DNA of 64,000 nucleotides from an uncultured Phocaeicola sp. (lineage in GTDB: Bacteria > Bacteroidota > Bacteroidia > Bacteroidales > Bacteroidaceae): the NCBI GenBank assembly GCA_947581855.1, contig CANPVZ010000002.1, forward strand, positions 213,025-277,024. The letters are read 5' to 3'. The notes under the pieces were generated by a model. It did not search any database and had not been told where the DNA came from. It worked only from the letters and a program-made list of their open reading frames with translations. Positions 9,005 through 18,977 of the stretch are shown here, one piece after another. Position 1 is the first letter of the stretch; every line of letters begins with the position of its first letter. Made by a program: the position numbers and the translations under genes.

Positions 9005-10105
9005 ATGATAAAGAAGAATTCATTTGGAATAATTGGGACTCTATTCTCATTTTTATTCTTAATCTACGGCTGCGAATCTCAAAACACATTTGAAAATACT
9101 TCCTCAAATGTAAGTTCTAAAGCTGTTAGAAGCGTTTCAGACTCTATCTTTTACTGTCCGGTGAATGTTTATGCCAATACCGTTCAAAATTATATGTATA
9201 ATACAGGAGACTTGCCAGGTTACGATTATATTGCATTTTACATAGATAAATCCCCATCGGAATATTGGGATGAAAATGAAATATATCCTGACACTATTAC
9301 ACTCAGAAATGATAGTTATCATAATTCGGGAATATGGTTACCTTATGGGAAACATCATATCACAGCGGAAATAATTCTTGATGATGGAAATGGTATTTTT
9401 ACAAATTGTGCTACTTATGTTACATCTATAACAAACAATGTCCAAACTTCACTTTTTAAACAAGATATTGACCCAAGAGATTCTACAGGCTCTGGCTCTA
9501 ATGCAGAATTTCAGTTTGAATTCGATATAGACGTTCCCTATCCGTCTGAAAATACAGACAAGACTTTAGATATAAAGCTAATGTTCAATGAGGGCTTGGA
9601 AGACCCTAATTATATTACAGGACGTGCCCTAATTCGCGCCTACTATGATTGGGATCCTTCACTTGATATTTCAAGTAAAACATGGTGGGATTTTTCCATA
9701 AATATTGTTGATTATCCAACAGGGGATATACGTACATTTAAAAAATCAACAACTAATTATGTAAATTATCAAACTTCGACAGATACCCTATCTTATCAAT
9801 TTAGAAGTCTATTGCTACCTTTAGAGGATGATGTAAACTATAATTTATATCTAAAAACTGATGTTAGTGTAAAAACAAACCATTCTACAACCCTTAAGGA
9901 TTCTGAGATTTCCTGGTATTCCGCTTATTATAGAGAACAGTTTTACGAAGGCTATTATTCAGATTGGTATTCTGTAGACGAGCTGACTTCTTCTTATATC
10001 GGAATCGATGCTACGGTTGATTTCTATTCAAATTTAGAAATTGTATGTTTTAAATCGAAAGCAATGTATGATCTATATGCTCCATCATTAGGAATTGATT
10101 ATTAG
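9005..10105 (+). CDS. Unrecognised lipoprotein in the SusCD operon
   Basis: A 366-residue protein starting 25 bp after the PL1 gene. The N-terminus is a clear lipoprotein signal with lipobox YGC ending at Cys23. The rest is rich in Tyr, Asp and Ser and looks all-beta, with no family I recognise and no visible catalytic motif. Codon use is visibly more AT-rich than in the PL1 gene, which could mean recent acquisition. Position between a surface lyase and a FAS1-SusC-SusD set suggests a surface glycan-binding role, but this is inference from neighbours only. Confidence 0.75.
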   Translation: MIKKNSFGIIGTLFSFLFLIYGCESQNTFENTSSNVSSKAVRSVSDSIFYCPVNVYANTVQNYMYNTGDLPGYDYIAFYIDKSPSEYWDENEIYPDTITLRNDSYHNSGIWLPYGKHHITAEIILDDGNGIFTNCATYVTSITNNVQTSLFKQDIDPRDSTGSGSNAEFQFEFDIDVPYPSENTDKTLDIKLMFNEGLEDPNYITGRALIRAYYDWDPSLDISSKTWWDFSINIVDYPTGDIRTFKKSTTNYVNYQTSTDTLSYQFRSLLLPLEDDVNYNLYLKTDVSVKTNHSTTLKDSEISWYSAYYREQFYEGYYSDWYSVDELTSSYIGIDATVDFYSNLEIVCFKSKAMYDLYAPSLGIDY

Positions 10106-10160
10106 TGCATTTATAGTAAAAAATAATAAATATCAACATAACAATTAATTAATAACAACA

Positions 10161-12464
10161 ATGAAAAAAGCGACATTCTTACGAAAAATGCTTTGGCTAT
10201 TGCTTATCCCGTTTCTTTTCACTGCATGTGAAGATAATATGGATAAACATTATGAGGTACCCAATTGGGTTCCCGCCAGCATTTGGGACATTTTGGAAGA
10301 AAAAGGTAACTTTTCCATCTTCCTGCAAGGAACAGACTTAGCCGGCTACAAACAAATGTTAGAGGGCAAAAGTCTACTAACTGTAATGGCACCAGACGAT
10401 GATGCGTTCCGCACTTATCTTACGGAAAACGATTATTCATCAATCACTGATATGCCAAAAGATGAATTGAAAAAACTTATCGCATATCATCTCTTATATT
10501 ATTCTTATAACAAAGAGAATCTGATTAATTTCCGACCGGAAGGAAACAATACGCAAATAACTGAAGAAGATCAGACCCTGGCTGAGGCAAGCGCTGGATT
10601 GTACTATAAACATCGCACAAAAAGCGCGGATGCTCCAAGCTGGGAAACCACACAATATGGAGAAAAAGTAATGGTATACCACTACGAACGTTATCTTCCC
10701 GTATTCTCTTACCAATATTTTAAAACTAAGAAAATTGATGCAACCTACAATTACGAATATTTCTACCCGAATTCCAAATGGACAGGAAGCGATGGATTCA
10801 ATGTATCCAATGCATCGGTAAAAGAATATGGCATTCCGGCTCAAAATGGCTACATTCATACACTCAGTCAAGTAATCAAACCATTGGAAACAATCAATAC
10901 GGAACTTAAAAACAGACCGGAATATTCAACATACTATAACTTATGCAATGCATATAGTGTATACCCTGCCAACAAAGAACTGACTAAAGATTATGCAGCA
11001 AGCTATGGCGTAGATACGCTCTATCTGCACCAGCACAGTGCCATACCAAACATTGCATGTGAATGGCCTGAAAACGCTACTACCACTGATTTCCAAAAGT
11101 TAACCCGATGGGGATTGACAGCATTTGCTCCGTCGAATACCGCATTTAAGAAGTTCTTCAACGATTTCTGGAAACAAGGTGGTTACGAATCGTTAGAGGA
11201 TGTTGACAAATCGGCCTTAAGCACCCTGATGAACCAACTTGTTTATAATGGCTCTCTAATATTTCCGGAAGAAATTAAAACCATCAGTTCCGAAGAGGGA
11301 GCTATTTTCAACATCGACCCTGAGAAAGTGAAAGACCATATTATGTGTGCCAACGGCGCCTTATACGGAATGGATGAAATACAAACTCCTACCATCTTCC
11401 AAACTGTTGTGGGAGCATTGTATAAATATGACTATGCCCGCTCCATGATGTATGCATTAAGAGGATCCGGAACATTAAGTTCTTATATCTCAAATAGCTC
11501 TAAGTTTACTTTATTAGTCCCATCTACAGAGCAATTTGAGAATTCCGCCATTTACACATCCTTCTCCACACAAGATTTGGAAGAAGATGGAGACGGTGGA
11601 AGAGTACCTCTAGGAACAACCAGCAAACGTAATATTATGTACATCCACTCTGCCAGTATCAGTGGAGAAAACAATACGGAATTCCCCATGACGGGTTCAA
11701 AAGCAATTGCCACACAGGCAAGCTGGAATTTCTGGTTTATCAACAATGGAAGAATCACTTCGAATAAAGAATTTAACCTTCAGTTAAATCCACAATACAC
11801 AGGCGACCCTTACCGCACCTTTAAAAAACTGGATGAAGGAAACAATGGTACGGTATACACTTTTAGCGGAGACGAGATATTTGCTATCGAAACTGAAGAT
11901 TTAGGACGATCTATAGCTATCTGTGCAGATAAGAAGTACGTATATCACCGCTTTTCACAGTTAATGAAAGCTGCCGGATTAATAACTACAGGAACAACTT
12001 CCGATGGTAGCGAAACCTATTTATTATCAAATATTTTAGCTTTCGATTCGGAGTCAGGTAAATATGTAACACAACGTTTCATTGCGTTCATTCCTACGAA
12101 TGAAGCGATAGAAAAAGCGATACAAGAAGGACGTATACCAGGTGTCACGGGTGCATCGTTCGATGCAGATGGCAACTTAAACGGAACATTTGACAAAGAA
12201 GTATTAACCGATTATTTAAACTCATATTTTTTATGTGCTAAGAATAGTGTTATTACTACCTATCCATATATCGGTTCAACTATGACAACAGGCAATTATA
12301 CAACACTGTCCAACACAAACAAAACCATTACATACACAGATAATGGTCAAAGTTTAAGTGTGCAATTGCCTTCAAAGAAAAAATGTAATGTAGTATCACA
12401 ATACCACTATTTTCCGTTTGCATTTAACGATGGATGCTTCCATCTGATAGATGACACCTTTTGA
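10161..12464 (+). CDS. FAS1 (fasciclin) domain lipoprotein
   Basis: A 767-residue lipoprotein with lipobox TAC ending at Cys23, followed by EDNMDKHY, a motif shared with the FAS1 lipoprotein at 18978. FAS1-type features recur: LLTVMAPDDDAFRTYL near residue 75, LTAFAPSNTAFKKFF near 315, FTLLVPSTEQF near 450 and FIAFIPTNEAIEKAI near 640, consistent with about four FAS1 modules. FAS1 domains bind glycans or proteins at cell surfaces in other systems. Here the gene sits 20 bp before a susC, in the place where surface glycan-binding proteins often sit, so an accessory ligand-capture role is likely but unproven. Confidence 0.85.
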   Translation: MKKATFLRKMLWLLLIPFLFTACEDNMDKHYEVPNWVPASIWDILEEKGNFSIFLQGTDLAGYKQMLEGKSLLTVMAPDDDAFRTYLTENDYSSITDMPKDELKKLIAYHLLYYSYNKENLINFRPEGNNTQITEEDQTLAEASAGLYYKHRTKSADAPSWETTQYGEKVMVYHYERYLPVFSYQYFKTKKIDATYNYEYFYPNSKWTGSDGFNVSNASVKEYGIPAQNGYIHTLSQVIKPLETINTELKNRPEYSTYYNLCNAYSVYPANKELTKDYAASYGVDTLYLHQHSAIPNIACEWPENATTTDFQKLTRWGLTAFAPSNTAFKKFFNDFWKQGGYESLEDVDKSALSTLMNQLVYNGSLIFPEEIKTISSEEGAIFNIDPEKVKDHIMCANGALYGMDEIQTPTIFQTVVGALYKYDYARSMMYALRGSGTLSSYISNSSKFTLLVPSTEQFENSAIYTSFSTQDLEEDGDGGRVPLGTTSKRNIMYIHSASISGENNTEFPMTGSKAIATQASWNFWFINNGRITSNKEFNLQLNPQYTGDPYRTFKKLDEGNNGTVYTFSGDEIFAIETEDLGRSIAICADKKYVYHRFSQLMKAAGLITTGTTSDGSETYLLSNILAFDSESGKYVTQRFIAFIPTNEAIEKAIQEGRIPGVTGASFDADGNLNGTFDKEVLTDYLNSYFLCAKNSVITTYPYIGSTMTTGNYTTLSNTNKTITYTDNGQSLSVQLPSKKKCNVVSQYHYFPFAFNDGCFHLIDDTF

Positions 12465-12484
12465 TTAACTGAAAAAAAGAGATT

Positions 12485-15400
12485 ATGAAATTATTTAAAT
12501 ATTTAATAATTGCGCTATTCCTCGTTACGACAACGAACGAAGCATATGCTCAGACAAAAATCCTGTCCGGTAAAGTAACCGAAATATTCGGCGGAAAGAC
12601 AGAGCCAATGATGGGTGTAAACGTAAACATTGTAAATGCTCAAAACCGTTCATTAGGAGGAGCTATAACAGACATGAATGGTGTATACAATGTAAAAATT
12701 CCTAATGAGAAAAACCTTATAATCGTCTTCTCATACATCGGAATGAAAACTGAAAAAGTAAAATATACCGGACAAAACCAGTTGAACATCACCATGAAAG
12801 ACGACAGCCAGACAATGGATGAAGTCGTTATCAAAGCAGAAAGATTAGATCGTAATGATATGGGTATTACAGCAAGACAACAAGTCTCCGCTACACAAAA
12901 AGTAAATATGGACGATCTGATTGCCACTTCCCCTGTTACATCGTTAGAGGACGCACTGCAAGGTCAGTTAGGTGGTGTAGACATCGTTCTTGGGGGCGGT
13001 GATCCCGGTGCGCGTGCAAGCATTCAAATTCGTGGTACCAGCACGCTTAACGCCAATTCGGATCCGTTAATTGTTATCGACGGCGTTCCTTATCCGGCAG
13101 ATATCAGTGATGATACAGACTTTTCAAACTTGAACAATGATGATTTGGGAGCTATGTTAAATATCTCTCCGCAGGACATTGCTTCCATTGAAGTTTTAAA
13201 AGATGCAGCTGCAACAGCTATCTGGGGAACAAAAGGCGCTAACGGTGTTTTAATGATTAGCACTAAAAAAGGAACAACCGGGAAAACTCGTTTTAGCTTT
13301 TCATCCAAGTTCTCAGCCAAATTCGAACCTTCAAGCATTCCTATGTTAAATGGTAATGAATACAGTACATTAATGAGCGACGCTTTATGGAATGCTGCTA
13401 ATTATGTAGGTTTAAATAGTTCATCCAATTACTTAGAAATGCTTTACAACTCGAAAGTATTTGGCTATTATCCCGACTGGCAATATTTCAATGAGTACAA
13501 TCAAGATACCGATTGGTTAAAAGAGATACGCAAAAATACGCAAACATGGGATAATAACTTCTCTATGAGTGGTGGTGGCGAAAAAGCTACTTACCGTTTT
13601 TCTTTGGGATATTTAAACGAAGGAGGTACCACAATTGGTACAGGTTTAACCCGTTTAAGCTCTTTGTTAGACATTACATACAGATTCTCCGACAAATTGA
13701 AGTTCACAGTTACCGCTTCTTACTCTCAATCGGATAAAGACGACAACTACTTCAATATACGTAGCGAGGCTTTCGACAAAATGCCTAACAAATCGCCCTA
13801 TTACATTAATCCCGCAACCGGAGAACGGACGTCTCAATACTTCTCACATTACGAGTCGGACGCTATAGACCCGATGTTTACCACCGATGGCAAAAAAGGA
13901 AATAACTACAATCCTATCGCTTTGGCAAAAGAAGGTAAAAACAATACGCTGCAACGTGAAAGCAAAATGAACTTCCGGGTAGAATACCGTTTCTTTCCAG
14001 GACTTACCTACACCGGATATGTAAACTTAAACATCCGAAATACAAAAGGACGCAAGTTTTTACCACAAGTAGCAACTGGACTACCTTGGACACACCAATA
14101 CGCCAACCGAAGCATAGATACAGCTTCCGATCAATTAACTATCGCTACAGAAAATAAATTGATGTTTATTAAAGATTGGAATGAAAGACATAATTTAGTA
14201 GCAATGGCATTGTGGGGCACATCTCAGACAACAAAATCGAGTTACGGAAGTGAAACTTCCGGTAACGCATCAGGTGAGCTCTCCGACCCTATCATTGGAA
14301 GCACGGTTCAGAACGCGGCTTCCGGAGACTCCGAAGAATGCAGTTTACGCGGTGCCTTAAACGTGAATTACACTTTCTTAAACCGTTATGTATTTAACGG
14401 AACATTAGGATTAGAAGGAAATTCATCAATGGGTAAATCAGAAAGATGGGGTATGTTCCCTGCAGGTGGTGTCGCCTGGCACTTGCAAGAAGAGCCATTT
14501 ATGCGCAATATCAAATGGATACAAGAATTAAAGTTACGGTTCAGTGCAGGTCAATCAGGAAAATCGGCCTCTGGAACTTCAATTTACTTAGGTTCATTCC
14601 AGTCTGGAGACAATTACATGGATATGGACGGTATTAAGCCAAGCACTATGCAGCTTAACAAATTAAAATGGGAAACGACCACCGAATATAATACGGGTGT
14701 AGATATTTCACTCTTCAAAGGAAAACTACGCTTTACGGTTGATGTATATCAGAAATTCACTAAAGACCTGCTGCAAAAGGATGTAAAAATTCCAACAACT
14801 GTAGGTTATGGAGAATACAAAATGAAATGGTTCAACTCCGGTAAAATGACTAATAAAGGATGGGAGTTCCGTACAGATTTTGTCGCTTATGAGAAAAAAG
14901 ATTTCAGAATTGGCGGTTACTTCAATATCAGCCGGAATATAAACAAATTGACCGAACTACCTGATAACAAAAGCGAAGAGAACTACAGCTTTGGAAATAA
15001 GAACTATGCAATCCGTAATGAAGCGGGACGTCCATTAGGCTCGTTTTATGGTTACAGAAGCTTAGGCGTGTATTCAACCAAAGAAGACACCTACGCAAAG
15101 GATGCGGAAGGCAATATCATGAAAGACTTGACGGGAAATCCGATTATCATGAAAAACGGTAATCTGACAGTAGCACCGGGTGACGCCATTTACGAGGATA
15201 TCAACCACGATGGTGTTATCAATCAATACGATATTGTATATTTAGGCAACGCACAACCCCGCTTTACCGGAGGCGCGGGACTGAACATTTCATGGAAACA
15301 ATTCAAACTAAGCGCGAATTTCTACGGCCGCTATGGTATGAAAGTTGTAAATGAAGCACGTATGAACAACGAAGCTATGTATGGCGCTAGCAATCAAAGT

Positions 15401-15742
15401 ACAGCCGTACTAAGACGCTGGAGAGAAGTTGGTCAGATAACAGACATTCCACGTGCACTTTACGGAACCGGATATAACTATTTAGGTTCTGACCGTTTTG
15501 TAGAAGACGCTTCTTATATACGTATGAAATCGTTGTCACTAACCTATAAAATGCCTAAAAGAATATGTCAGAGTTGGGGACTGAACACAATGGATATATA
15601 TGTAACAGGTTACAACCTGTTTACTTGGACCGACTATACCGGACAGGATCCTGAAGTAAAACCAAGCACTTCTTTAACGAAAGACACGGCCTTAACTCCA
15701 TGTTCTATACAGTTTAATTGTGGCATAAACTTAAGTTTCTAA
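12485..15742 (+). CDS. SusC-like TonB-dependent outer-membrane transporter (first pair)
   Basis: A 1085-residue protein of typical SusC length. A signal peptide (about 1-23, ending AYAQ) leads into a carboxypeptidase-regulatory-like domain (about 28-110), the plug with the family motif near IEVLKDAAATAIWGTKGANG (about 236-255), and a 22-strand-type beta-barrel ending in aromatic Phe (INLSF). It imports oligosaccharides across the outer membrane with energy from TonB. The SusD partner begins 13 bp downstream. Confidence 0.95.
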   Translation: MKLFKYLIIALFLVTTTNEAYAQTKILSGKVTEIFGGKTEPMMGVNVNIVNAQNRSLGGAITDMNGVYNVKIPNEKNLIIVFSYIGMKTEKVKYTGQNQLNITMKDDSQTMDEVVIKAERLDRNDMGITARQQVSATQKVNMDDLIATSPVTSLEDALQGQLGGVDIVLGGGDPGARASIQIRGTSTLNANSDPLIVIDGVPYPADISDDTDFSNLNNDDLGAMLNISPQDIASIEVLKDAAATAIWGTKGANGVLMISTKKGTTGKTRFSFSSKFSAKFEPSSIPMLNGNEYSTLMSDALWNAANYVGLNSSSNYLEMLYNSKVFGYYPDWQYFNEYNQDTDWLKEIRKNTQTWDNNFSMSGGGEKATYRFSLGYLNEGGTTIGTGLTRLSSLLDITYRFSDKLKFTVTASYSQSDKDDNYFNIRSEAFDKMPNKSPYYINPATGERTSQYFSHYESDAIDPMFTTDGKKGNNYNPIALAKEGKNNTLQRESKMNFRVEYRFFPGLTYTGYVNLNIRNTKGRKFLPQVATGLPWTHQYANRSIDTASDQLTIATENKLMFIKDWNERHNLVAMALWGTSQTTKSSYGSETSGNASGELSDPIIGSTVQNAASGDSEECSLRGALNVNYTFLNRYVFNGTLGLEGNSSMGKSERWGMFPAGGVAWHLQEEPFMRNIKWIQELKLRFSAGQSGKSASGTSIYLGSFQSGDNYMDMDGIKPSTMQLNKLKWETTTEYNTGVDISLFKGKLRFTVDVYQKFTKDLLQKDVKIPTTVGYGEYKMKWFNSGKMTNKGWEFRTDFVAYEKKDFRIGGYFNISRNINKLTELPDNKSEENYSFGNKNYAIRNEAGRPLGSFYGYRSLGVYSTKEDTYAKDAEGNIMKDLTGNPIIMKNGNLTVAPGDAIYEDINHDGVINQYDIVYLGNAQPRFTGGAGLNISWKQFKLSANFYGRYGMKVVNEARMNNEAMYGASNQSTAVLRRWREVGQITDIPRALYGTGYNYLGSDRFVEDASYIRMKSLSLTYKMPKRICQSWGLNTMDIYVTGYNLFTWTDYTGQDPEVKPSTSLTKDTALTPCSIQFNCGINLSF

Positions 15743-15755
15743 AAGATAAAAAGAC

Positions 15756-17273
15756 ATGAAAAAGATATTTTTAACAACGCTATTGATTGGTGGACTCTTT
15801 ATAAGTAGTTGTAACGACTTCTTAGAAGTTCTACCAAAAGATAAACAAGCGACAGACACATATTGGGAATCAGCCTCAGACGTAGAGAGCATTCTGGGAC
15901 AGGGATATAGCACCATGCGTTTATGTGTTCCCAAAATGCTTCAATGGGGAGAATTACGTGGTTCGTCTGTTACAACCACTCTAACAAAGGGGTATATGAT
16001 TCAAAATTTTCAGGTACTCCCCGGCAACGATTTTGTAAAATGGATGGATTTTTATAAAGTCATCAACTTGGCTAACTCCGTATTAGAAAACGCACCCGGA
16101 GTAATGGATAAAGACGAGAGTTACAAACTGTCTCAAATGAATAGCCACCTGACCGAGGCCTATTTCATGAGAGGATTAATGTATCTCTATCTGGTACGTA
16201 ATTTTCAGGAAGTACCCTTGCTTACCAAAGCATACATAGACGATACCATGCCCAATGATGTTCCCAAATCATCAGAAAAGGAAATCATCGATCAAATAAA
16301 AGAAGATGTGAAAGCCGCATTAGCCACCGGAGCGGCAAAAGAAATGTTTGAAGAATCATGGGCTAATAAAGGGCGCGCCACTAAATGGGCTCTATACGCT
16401 TTGATGGCAGAAACCTGTTTATGGGCCGAGGACTATGACGAATGCATTACGTATGCGGATTATCTAATTAACGCAACATCCGCCAGACGACCCGTATTCA
16501 TGTCGATTCCGACTCAATGGTTCCAGATGTTCTATCCCGGCAATAGTAACGAGTCAATCTTCGAGATTCAATACAATGGAGCGGTTTATCAGCAAACAAC
16601 AAACTCTCCTTGCAAGATTTTCACATATTCCTCTGGTGATGAATCACCCGAATATCGTTTCTCTGCTCCTATGACACTCCGCTTAGACGAAGAGTTTCAA
16701 CAAAAAGCAGCCCGTAGCTATTGGGGAGCTTATGCCGGTACAAAATATTTGGAATACGGCAAAATCTGGAAATATTATGGTTTAGGACTTGATGCGGAAG
16801 AATCTGTTCGTACAGGAAATGATTTGGATGCTAACTTTATTATCTATCGTATGGCAGACGTTATGTTAATGAAAGCTGAAGCTTTGGTAAGAAAAGGAGG
16901 AACTGACAGCTGGCAGGCAGCGATTGACTTGCTCAATAAAATACGCAAGCGCTCCGAACTACCTGAATTGACTCCTAATTTTTCAGAAACCAGCGAATTG
17001 GAAATGTTACAATTAGTACTTCACGAGAGAGACATGGAATTGGCGGCTGAGGGAAAACGTTGGTACGATTTAGTTCGCTTAGGCAAGCAACAAAACTATA
17101 AATACAAAGCAGACTTCATCAGCATTGTAATAGAAAATAATAAAACTGTGGGAAGCAAATGGATAAATTCTGTATTATCCAACGAACACGCTTGGTTCTT
17201 ACCTATCCCTGAAGATGATATAAATACCAATAAATATCTGGAACAAAATCCATATTATGATGTCATTAAATAA
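15756..17273 (+). CDS. SusD/RagB-family glycan-binding lipoprotein (first pair)
   Basis: A 505-residue surface lipoprotein with lipobox SSC at Cys19, followed by NDFLEVLPKD, a classic SusD N-terminus. The helical TPR region includes LTEAYFMRGLMYLYLVRNFQ, and the C-terminal signature LLNKIRKRSELP then LHERDMELAAEGKRWYDLVR is clear. SusD proteins form the lid of the SusC barrel and bind the glycan. Its partner is the SusC at 12485-15742. Confidence 0.95.
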   Translation: MKKIFLTTLLIGGLFISSCNDFLEVLPKDKQATDTYWESASDVESILGQGYSTMRLCVPKMLQWGELRGSSVTTTLTKGYMIQNFQVLPGNDFVKWMDFYKVINLANSVLENAPGVMDKDESYKLSQMNSHLTEAYFMRGLMYLYLVRNFQEVPLLTKAYIDDTMPNDVPKSSEKEIIDQIKEDVKAALATGAAKEMFEESWANKGRATKWALYALMAETCLWAEDYDECITYADYLINATSARRPVFMSIPTQWFQMFYPGNSNESIFEIQYNGAVYQQTTNSPCKIFTYSSGDESPEYRFSAPMTLRLDEEFQQKAARSYWGAYAGTKYLEYGKIWKYYGLGLDAEESVRTGNDLDANFIIYRMADVMLMKAEALVRKGGTDSWQAAIDLLNKIRKRSELPELTPNFSETSELEMLQLVLHERDMELAAEGKRWYDLVRLGKQQNYKYKADFISIVIENNKTVGSKWINSVLSNEHAWFLPIPEDDINTNKYLEQNPYYDVIK

Positions 17274-17282
17274 AAATCAACT

Positions 17283-18974
17283 ATGAAAAAGATTGGAAAA
17301 TTATATTTACTAATGCTTATTATCCTCTGCGCCGCTTGCGATGATCCATACAAAGGGGATACATTTTCTGTATATGATATTCAACCCGCTTCCACATATC
17401 TGTCGAACCGACCGGAGGATTTCTCCGAATGGATATCCATCATGAAATATGCCGACCTATATAACGCAATAAACCAGGCAACGGAACACTTTACCTTATT
17501 TGTTCCCAACAATAGCGCAGTAAAAGCTTTTTATGAAAAGAAAGGTATATCTTCCATCGAAGTCCTCGGAAAAGAATACGCCCAAACATTAGTAAAGTAT
17601 CATATCATACAGGATACTATTAATCAGGAAACATTCTTAGCCACCGAAGGAGAACTGGAAAAGAAGACCATATCGGAAGACAATCTGTCCGTATCCACGG
17701 AAGAAGGCGGAATGCAAGCAGTTTATCTGAACAAGGAGGCGAGGGTACTCGAATTTGCCAATACCGTATCCAACGGATATGTTTATATGCTTGAAAGTGT
17801 CATGACTCCCCTTACAGAAAGTGTATACGAACGGATAGTTGACAGTGGTCGTTCCTATGATATTTTCCAAGAAGCTTTGGAAAAAACTGGATGGAGCAAA
17901 ACAATAAACCAAATCTTTGTAGAAACAGAAAACGCCTTCGGAATAACTGTCAAACAAAAAACGAACTTTACTGTGTTTGCCGTAACAAACGAAACATACC
18001 AAAAAGACGGTATTAATAATTTGAACGACTTAGCCAAGAAACTAAAAGCAGGTGACGATTATGAAAACGCCGAGAATGCTTTGAACCAATATGTAGGTTA
18101 CCATATTCTAAAAGCCAGCTATCCATTAGCCCGCTTACAAAAATTCGACAATGGAGCTGCATCAAAAGTGTATGAAACTGCCGCTGAAGGATGTTTAATT
18201 AAAATTAGCCAGAATGAAGACGCATTTTACATTAACCCGGATGATGAAGAGAAGATGACCACTTTTGTAGAAGACAATTGCGATTTAAAGGCTAAGAATG
18301 GTTATATACAGGAAGTGGCTTCATATATGCCGATTGTAGACCCTACTCCAGAACAAGTATTGTTTGATGTAACTGATATCGAAGAAGTAGCAAACTGGAT
18401 TAAAGATGGAAACGGAGAAGATGGTATTAAATACCAGACCATACAAGAGGGTGAGAAAAAAAGTAATCTATCAACTATGTCTTGTTACAAATATCAATTA
18501 AATAATCCGGGAGGTACATACTCCAAATGGTATAACATCGCATATTTGATCTCTAAGACTGGAAGTGGTTGGAATGAAGGTCAATATGGGGATCTATTAA
18601 TGTTGAACTTAGGGAATACAGGATGGATTTCGATGCAAACTCCTACATTGATGAAAGGGAAATATAAAGTAACAGTTCAATTCGGGTATGCTACAAGTAT
18701 GAAATTCATCTGTGCGGCAAGTGGGGGCAGCAACGGAGGACAGATGAAATTCACATTCGATGATAAAAATGAGAAAGTGGAAAAACCCTATATGTCATAT
18801 AAAGATACGGGAACTTTAGGAGTCTTCAAATATACTTTGTATGATTCAATAGAATTTGATAAAACAATGTCACACACATTTAAAATTGTAGTAGATGATC
18901 CCGCCGCCTCTACATCTAGTGACTATCGTTTCTATATTGACTATATTTTATTTGAACCTATAATTGAGAAATAA
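17283..18974 (+). CDS. FAS1-domain lipoprotein with C-terminal beta-domain (A)
   Basis: A 563-residue lipoprotein with lipobox CAAC at Cys19. A first FAS1 module (about 40-185) contains HFTLFVPNNSAVKAFYEKKG; a second (about 190-350) contains FTVFAVTNETYQKDG. The C-terminal 190 residues are unlike FAS1: YKVTVQFGY, a Gly-rich turn, and a final FYIDYILFEP strand suggest a carbohydrate-binding-like beta-sandwich. The gene starts 9 bp after susD and the next FAS1 gene begins 3 bp after its stop, so expression is coupled. A role as surface glycan-binding protein is the simplest reading; I cannot name a ligand. Confidence 0.82.
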   Translation: MKKIGKLYLLMLIILCAACDDPYKGDTFSVYDIQPASTYLSNRPEDFSEWISIMKYADLYNAINQATEHFTLFVPNNSAVKAFYEKKGISSIEVLGKEYAQTLVKYHIIQDTINQETFLATEGELEKKTISEDNLSVSTEEGGMQAVYLNKEARVLEFANTVSNGYVYMLESVMTPLTESVYERIVDSGRSYDIFQEALEKTGWSKTINQIFVETENAFGITVKQKTNFTVFAVTNETYQKDGINNLNDLAKKLKAGDDYENAENALNQYVGYHILKASYPLARLQKFDNGAASKVYETAAEGCLIKISQNEDAFYINPDDEEKMTTFVEDNCDLKAKNGYIQEVASYMPIVDPTPEQVLFDVTDIEEVANWIKDGNGEDGIKYQTIQEGEKKSNLSTMSCYKYQLNNPGGTYSKWYNIAYLISKTGSGWNEGQYGDLLMLNLGNTGWISMQTPTLMKGKYKVTVQFGYATSMKFICAASGGSNGGQMKFTFDDKNEKVEKPYMSYKDTGTLGVFKYTLYDSIEFDKTMSHTFKIVVDDPAASTSSDYRFYIDYILFEPIIEK

Positions 18975-18977
18975 GCC

